Assembly (NCBI GenBank): GCA_020024235.1
Contig: JAHHUA010000058.1
Coordinates: 1-9,821 of the forward strand
Length of the DNA: 9,821 bases
Direction: 5' to 3'
From: Oscillospiraceae bacterium
GTDB taxonomy: Bacteria; Bacillota; Clostridia; Oscillospirales; Ruminococcaceae
A program made the translations under genes and the position numbers. Below the pieces are notes generated by a model that was given only the letters and a program-made list of their open reading frames with translations, had not been told where the DNA came from and made no database searches. Positions 6,030 through 9,821 of this stretch are shown here, piece after piece. Each line of letters opens with the position of its first letter. Position 1 is the stretch's first letter.

Positions 6030-6069
6030 ATAAGTTTGTTTTTATGTCTGTATAACGGATTTATCCCAA

Positions 6070-8037
6070 TTAGTGAATTTTTGCACCTGCGGGAATGCTG
6101 TCATCAACAAAAATAACTTTGGCAGTATTTTCGTCAGTATCAGCGGCAAGAATCATTCCTTCTGATATAACACCTCTGAGCTTTGCAGGTTTTAAATTTG
6201 ATACAAGAATAACTTTCTTTCCGATTAAATCAGCAGGTTCATACCAGGTGTGAATACCTGAAACTACCTGTCTGCCCTGTTCACCGTCATCAAGCTGAAG
6301 TCTTAAAAGCTTGTCAGCTTTCGGTACAGGTTCACATTCCAAAATCTTTGCAACACGAAGTTCAACTTTCGTAAAATCTTCAAAATCAATTACAGATGCT
6401 ACACCTTGGGGTTTTTCGGATTTCTTTTCCTTTTTATTTGGTTCTTCTTTTTCCTCAGTTTGTACAGCCAATGGGTAAATTTCTCTGATTTTAGCCATCA
6501 TTTCTTTTTCATCAAGTCTGCTGAAAAGAATTTCGGCTGTACCTACTTTTGAAATATTACCGCTGCCGAAGTTTTCAAGGCTGTCAATATCAAAAACATC
6601 ACTGTTAATCTGAGTCATAATCTTATGGGCAGTTTCAGGAATAATAGGCTTTAACATAACTGCAATATATCTAATGGATTCAAGAAGGTTATAAAGCACG
6701 GTTTGAAGTCTTGGCAGTTTGCTTTCATCTTTTGCAAGAGCCCAAGGCATGGTTTCATCAATATATTTGTTGCTGCGTCTTGCCAAATCCATAATAGCGG
6801 AAACAGCTTCGGAAACTCTGTATTTATCCATACAGTCAGTAAATTTTCTGTAGGAATTAATACACTGTGTTTTAAGCTCATTATCCACATCTTCAGCAAT
6901 ATTGTTATCAGCCACAACTCCGTCAAAATACTTGTTAGCCATGGTAACTGTGCGGTTTACAAGGTTTCCTATGGTATTTGCAAGGTCGCTGTTAAATCTT
7001 GCTATAAGTGATTCGGGAGTTATAGAGCCGTCCTGCGCATAACTCATTTCACTGAGCAGATAGTATCTTATGCCATCCACACCGAAAAGCTTAGCCAAAT
7101 CGTCAATATACATAGTATTTCCTTTTGACTTGCTCATTTTGTCTTCACCAAACAAAAGCCATGGATGACCTAAAATCTTTTTAGGCAAAGGCAGACCCAA
7201 AGCCATAAGCATAATAGGCCAGTAAATGGTGTGAAAACGGATAATATCCTTGCCGATTACATGCAAATCTGCCGGCCAGAGCTTGTCATACTGCTGAGAT
7301 TGGCTGTCTACATCATAACCTATTGCAGTAATATAATTTGAAAGAGCATCAAGCCATACATATACAACATGGCTAGGGTCAAAATCAACGGGAATACCCC
7401 ATTTAAAAGATGTTCTGGTTACACATAAATCCTGAAGTCCGGGTTTTAAAAAGTTGTTAATCATTTCCTTTTTGCGGGATTCCGGCTCTATAAATCCGGG
7501 GTGATCTTCAATATATTTTATAAGGCGGTCTTGATATTTGCTCATTTTAAAGAAATATGCTTCTTCACTGGACTTGATAACTTTAGTTCCGCAGTCAGGG
7601 CAGCAGCCGTCAACAAGCTGACTTTCGGTATAGAAAGATTCACAGGGTACACAGTACCAGCCTTCGTACTTTCCTTTATATATATCGCCCTGGTCATATA
7701 GCTTTTTAAAAATATGTTGTACTGTTTTTTCATGGTGCTCATCAGTTGTGCGGATAAATCCGTCATAGGAGCAGTTCATCATATCGTCCATAGCTCTGAT
7801 TTCATTGGAGATGTTGTCAGCATGTTCTTTTGGGGAAATGCCCATTCCGTTTGCAATTTCCTCAATTTTTTGACCATGCTCATCAGTACCTGTTAAAAAG
7901 AATACATCATATCCTTTTTGTCTTTTATATCTGGCAATGGAATCAGTAAAAATTATTTCATACATATTGCCTATATGGGGCTTTTTTGATGTATATGCAA
8001 TAGCTGTTGTTATATAAAATTTTTCTTTTTCGCTCAT
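6070..8037 (-). CDS. metG: Methionyl-tRNA synthetase MetG with C-terminal tRNA-binding domain
   Basis: The 655-residue class I synthetase charges tRNA-Met with methionine using ATP, for both initiation and elongation. The HIGH signature is HIGN at 21-24, within KKPHIGNMYE. LTGTDEHGQKIE follows at 48-60. The zinc-bearing connective domain has C129, C132, C146 and C149. The KMSKS loop is at 300-304. After the helical anticodon-binding domain (about 340-510) comes a charged Glu/Lys linker (about 528-545) and then an EMAP-II/Trbp111-type OB domain (about 549-655), which in relatives improves tRNA binding and drives dimerisation. The start at 8037 has AAGGAG ending 8 nt upstream. The leader is only about 30 nt and has no T-box. 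tatD follows downstream. Confidence 0.97.
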   Translation of the reverse strand: MSEKEKFYITTAIAYTSKKPHIGNMYEIIFTDSIARYKRQKGYDVFFLTGTDEHGQKIEEIANGMGISPKEHADNISNEIRAMDDMMNCSYDGFIRTTDEHHEKTVQHIFKKLYDQGDIYKGKYEGWYCVPCESFYTESQLVDGCCPDCGTKVIKSSEEAYFFKMSKYQDRLIKYIEDHPGFIEPESRKKEMINNFLKPGLQDLCVTRTSFKWGIPVDFDPSHVVYVWLDALSNYITAIGYDVDSQSQQYDKLWPADLHVIGKDIIRFHTIYWPIMLMALGLPLPKKILGHPWLLFGEDKMSKSKGNTMYIDDLAKLFGVDGIRYYLLSEMSYAQDGSITPESLIARFNSDLANTIGNLVNRTVTMANKYFDGVVADNNIAEDVDNELKTQCINSYRKFTDCMDKYRVSEAVSAIMDLARRSNKYIDETMPWALAKDESKLPRLQTVLYNLLESIRYIAVMLKPIIPETAHKIMTQINSDVFDIDSLENFGSGNISKVGTAEILFSRLDEKEMMAKIREIYPLAVQTEEKEEPNKKEKKSEKPQGVASVIDFEDFTKVELRVAKILECEPVPKADKLLRLQLDDGEQGRQVVSGIHTWYEPADLIGKKVILVSNLKPAKLRGVISEGMILAADTDENTAKVIFVDDSIPAGAKIH

Positions 8038-8074
8038 ATTGCTTTCTCCTTATAAATAATTAAATTTTCATTTT

Positions 8075-8103
8075 ATTATATCACTGTATTATTTTTAATT
8101 CAA
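8075..8103 (-). promoter_or_regulatory. Promoter for metG (and possibly tatD)
   Basis: On the minus strand TTGAAT (8098-8103) and a perfect TATAAT (8075-8080) are 17 nt apart. The -10 is preceded by TGA, forming an extended -10. Initiation near 8068 leaves a leader of about 31 nt, too short for a T-box or SAM riboswitch. Confidence 0.85.
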
Positions 8104-8172
8104 GTGTTTGGCTTATTGATATTAATTAAGATAATGACAATTATTTAAATAAAGAAAGTAAAAATAATAATA

Positions 8173-9759
8173 TTATTTATTATATAAATGGAATTTACCT
8201 ACCAGATTTTTAAGTATATTTGCCTGTTCTGATAATTCTCTGCCGGCAGCAGCACTTTCTTCTGTTGTTGCACTGTTATTTTGAACAACATCTGTAATAT
8301 TTCTAATTTTGTTCTTAATATCTGCTATTGCAGAGGACTGTTGTGCTGTATCAGAACCTATTGAATCCACTGCACCGGTTACTTCCTGTACCATTTTTAT
8401 AACTTCTTTAAGCAAATCGGCAGTTTGAGAAAGTAATTCTTCTCCGTTTTTAACAGCTGCTATAGATTCCTGTACAAATACAGATGTGTTTTTTACAGAT
8501 TCGGAACTCTTATTGGCTAAAGCACGAACTTCATCTGCAACAACAGAAAATCCTCTTCCTGCATCTCCTGCTCTGACTGCTTCTACTGACGCATTAAGTG
8601 CAAGCATATTTGTCTGCATGGAAATATCTTCTATTACATTTGTAATCTTTTCTATTCCGGCAGAACTTTCGGCAATTTTATTCATGGCACCTATCATTTC
8701 TTCCATACGTTCTCCGCAATATTCTATTTGTTTTTGAACTTTTTGAGTCATGCTGCCTGCATGAGCTGCACTATCCGCTGTATTTTCCACGTGTTTTGAC
8801 ACTGTTTCTATGTTATTTGTAAGTTCATCCATAGAGCGTGCTTCTTCTGCTGCACCTTCTGCTATCATTTGCATTGTAACAGATACCTGAGAAGTGCTGA
8901 TTGAAACCTGCTGAGAACTTTCACTGATTCCTCTTACTGTCAAATTAAGTGCATTTACTATTTTATCCAAAGATTCCTTTATAGCTATAAAATCTCCCAT
9001 ATAATCTATATTATAATCTTTGCTAAATGATAAATTTCCATCGGATATTTCTTTAAGTTCATATTGTATATCTTCTATGTACTTTCTGATATTTCCTATC
9101 ATTTTACGCATACTTTCTGCCAATGAACCCAATTCATCATTTGATTTATAGTCTATTGGAGTGGACAACTTGCCAAGAGCTACTTCAGAAACATCTTTTT
9201 CCAATAATTTAAGAGGTTTTAATACTTTTTTACTGAGATTTCTCCAAATTTCAGCAAAACAAAGAACATAAAAAACAAGAGAACAAACTGCGTAAATTTT
9301 CATTCTGAAAATTTTTGCTGTTGAAAAAGATTCCGCTATATTAACAGCATCATTTGTAAGATTAAAAAAATGCTCACTTTTTTTATAAAATTCCTGAGGA
9401 TTATGATCTCCCGGTTCATGAATCATTTGTAAAATCATTTCATTTTCCCAGTATTTTTTTACTTCATTCATTTTTTCAATATATTTTTTATTTGTTGCTT
9501 TGGGTATGCCCATTGATTTATTACCCAAAATAAGACCGTCGATAGTTTTAGTTAAATTATCTACCAAATCATCAACAGGCTGATTCATCATATGAAGTTT
9601 TGCAATTCTTTGAGTTCCTCCACGGACAATAGCAGTCATATTTACTATTTTTCCATCATTCTGGCTGCCGTTGAGCATAAAAAATATAAGCCCGGTATTA
9701 ATTACAGTAATAACTAAAAGCCATGTTAATGTTAGATGAATGATTTTTCTGATTGTCAT
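8173..9759 (-). CDS. Membrane methyl-accepting chemotaxis protein with short PilJ/NarX-like sensor
   Basis: This 528-residue chemoreceptor has TM1 at about 7-29, an extracytoplasmic sensor of about 120 residues, TM2 at about 153-171, HAMP at about 172-225, a second HAMP-like connector (about 226-280) and a coiled-coil signalling domain (about 280-528). The signalling tip, DISMQTNMLALNASVEAV through GRGFSVVADEVR (378-412), identifies the family firmly and should bind CheA and CheW at the membrane. The sensor contains VRGGTQRIAKL (45-55), resembling the helix of PilJ/NarX-type four-helix sensors, so a small ligand is likely but unidentified. There is no C-terminal CheR-tethering pentapeptide; it ends HLYNK. 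The start at 9759 follows GAGAGG by 8 nt. No other chemotaxis gene is in the window, and neither a promoter nor a terminator is clear. Confidence 0.92.
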   Translation of the reverse strand: MTIRKIIHLTLTWLLVITVINTGLIFFMLNGSQNDGKIVNMTAIVRGGTQRIAKLHMMNQPVDDLVDNLTKTIDGLILGNKSMGIPKATNKKYIEKMNEVKKYWENEMILQMIHEPGDHNPQEFYKKSEHFFNLTNDAVNIAESFSTAKIFRMKIYAVCSLVFYVLCFAEIWRNLSKKVLKPLKLLEKDVSEVALGKLSTPIDYKSNDELGSLAESMRKMIGNIRKYIEDIQYELKEISDGNLSFSKDYNIDYMGDFIAIKESLDKIVNALNLTVRGISESSQQVSISTSQVSVTMQMIAEGAAEEARSMDELTNNIETVSKHVENTADSAAHAGSMTQKVQKQIEYCGERMEEMIGAMNKIAESSAGIEKITNVIEDISMQTNMLALNASVEAVRAGDAGRGFSVVADEVRALANKSSESVKNTSVFVQESIAAVKNGEELLSQTADLLKEVIKMVQEVTGAVDSIGSDTAQQSSAIADIKNKIRNITDVVQNNSATTEESAAAGRELSEQANILKNLVGKFHLYNK

Positions 9760-9821
9760 AAAAATTACCTCTCAAAATATTATTAATTTTTCTATTACAT
9801 AAAATAAATATAAGTTAAAAT

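Noticed and set aside
8038..8172. T-box or SAM-type riboswitch ahead of metG
   Set aside because: The promoter leaves a leader of only about 31 nt, and no TGGNACC-like T-box core is present.
8150..8185. AT-only inverted repeat at the end of the chemoreceptor gene as a terminator
   Set aside because: It contains only A and T, is short, overlaps the stop codon and lacks a stable stem; base composition explains it.
1..9821. CRISPR array, insertion sequence, phage or defence genes
   Set aside because: No regularly spaced repeats, terminal inverted repeats, transposase, integrase or defence-type domains are visible; every long frame is explained by a housekeeping or chemoreceptor family.

Overview
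This window looks like ordinary chromosome from a low-GC, AT-rich member of the Bacillota, most likely a motile anaerobe of the Clostridia. The signs are A/T-biased codons, strong AGGAGG-type ribosome binding sites, TTGACA/TATAAT-type promoters, a Rex repressor, a purine riboswitch ahead of an NCS2 permease, tRNA genes with encoded CCA, and many AT-rich intrinsic terminators. I see no mobile element, CRISPR array, phage gene or toxin-antitoxin pair, and I do not claim a new system.

Left part (1-2651). The 3' two thirds of tRNA-Val(TAC) enters from the left edge and ends at a palindromic terminator. Facing it on the minus strand is tcdA, a tRNA t6A dehydratase of the ThiF/MoeB superfamily. Upstream of tcdA, and separated from it by a hairpin terminator, is a guanine/hypoxanthine permease (AzgA/PbuG type) preceded by a guanine-class purine riboswitch. 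The riboswitch has the full J3/1 and L3 signatures but an unusual L2 loop and no obvious terminator-type expression platform.

Middle part (2613-5182). A minus-strand pair encodes a dCMP deaminase-like enzyme followed by the redox sensor Rex, ending at a long hairpin terminator. The deaminase promoter diverges from an extended -10 promoter for rsmA/ksgA, which encodes the 16S rRNA dimethyladenosine methyltransferase. rsmA ends at a hairpin that converges on tRNA-Lys(TTT). That tRNA is read leftward from a near-consensus promoter through a short leader holding a tiny ORF with a perfect AGGAGG.

Right part (5183-9821). tatD and metG lie on the minus strand behind a good metG promoter and are separated by a 116-nt gap containing a hairpin. 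The last gene is a membrane chemoreceptor with a short PilJ/NarX-like extracytoplasmic sensor, HAMP and a signalling hairpin.

Most of the window serves translation: two tRNAs, TcdA, RsmA and MetG, with TatD as a nuclease-family protein. Nucleobase and nucleotide supply (permease, deaminase), redox control (Rex) and taxis (MCP) are single additions. In many Bacillota metG, tatD, rnmV and rsmA run in one direction. Here rsmA faces the other two, rnmV is absent from the window, and a tRNA-Lys sits between them.
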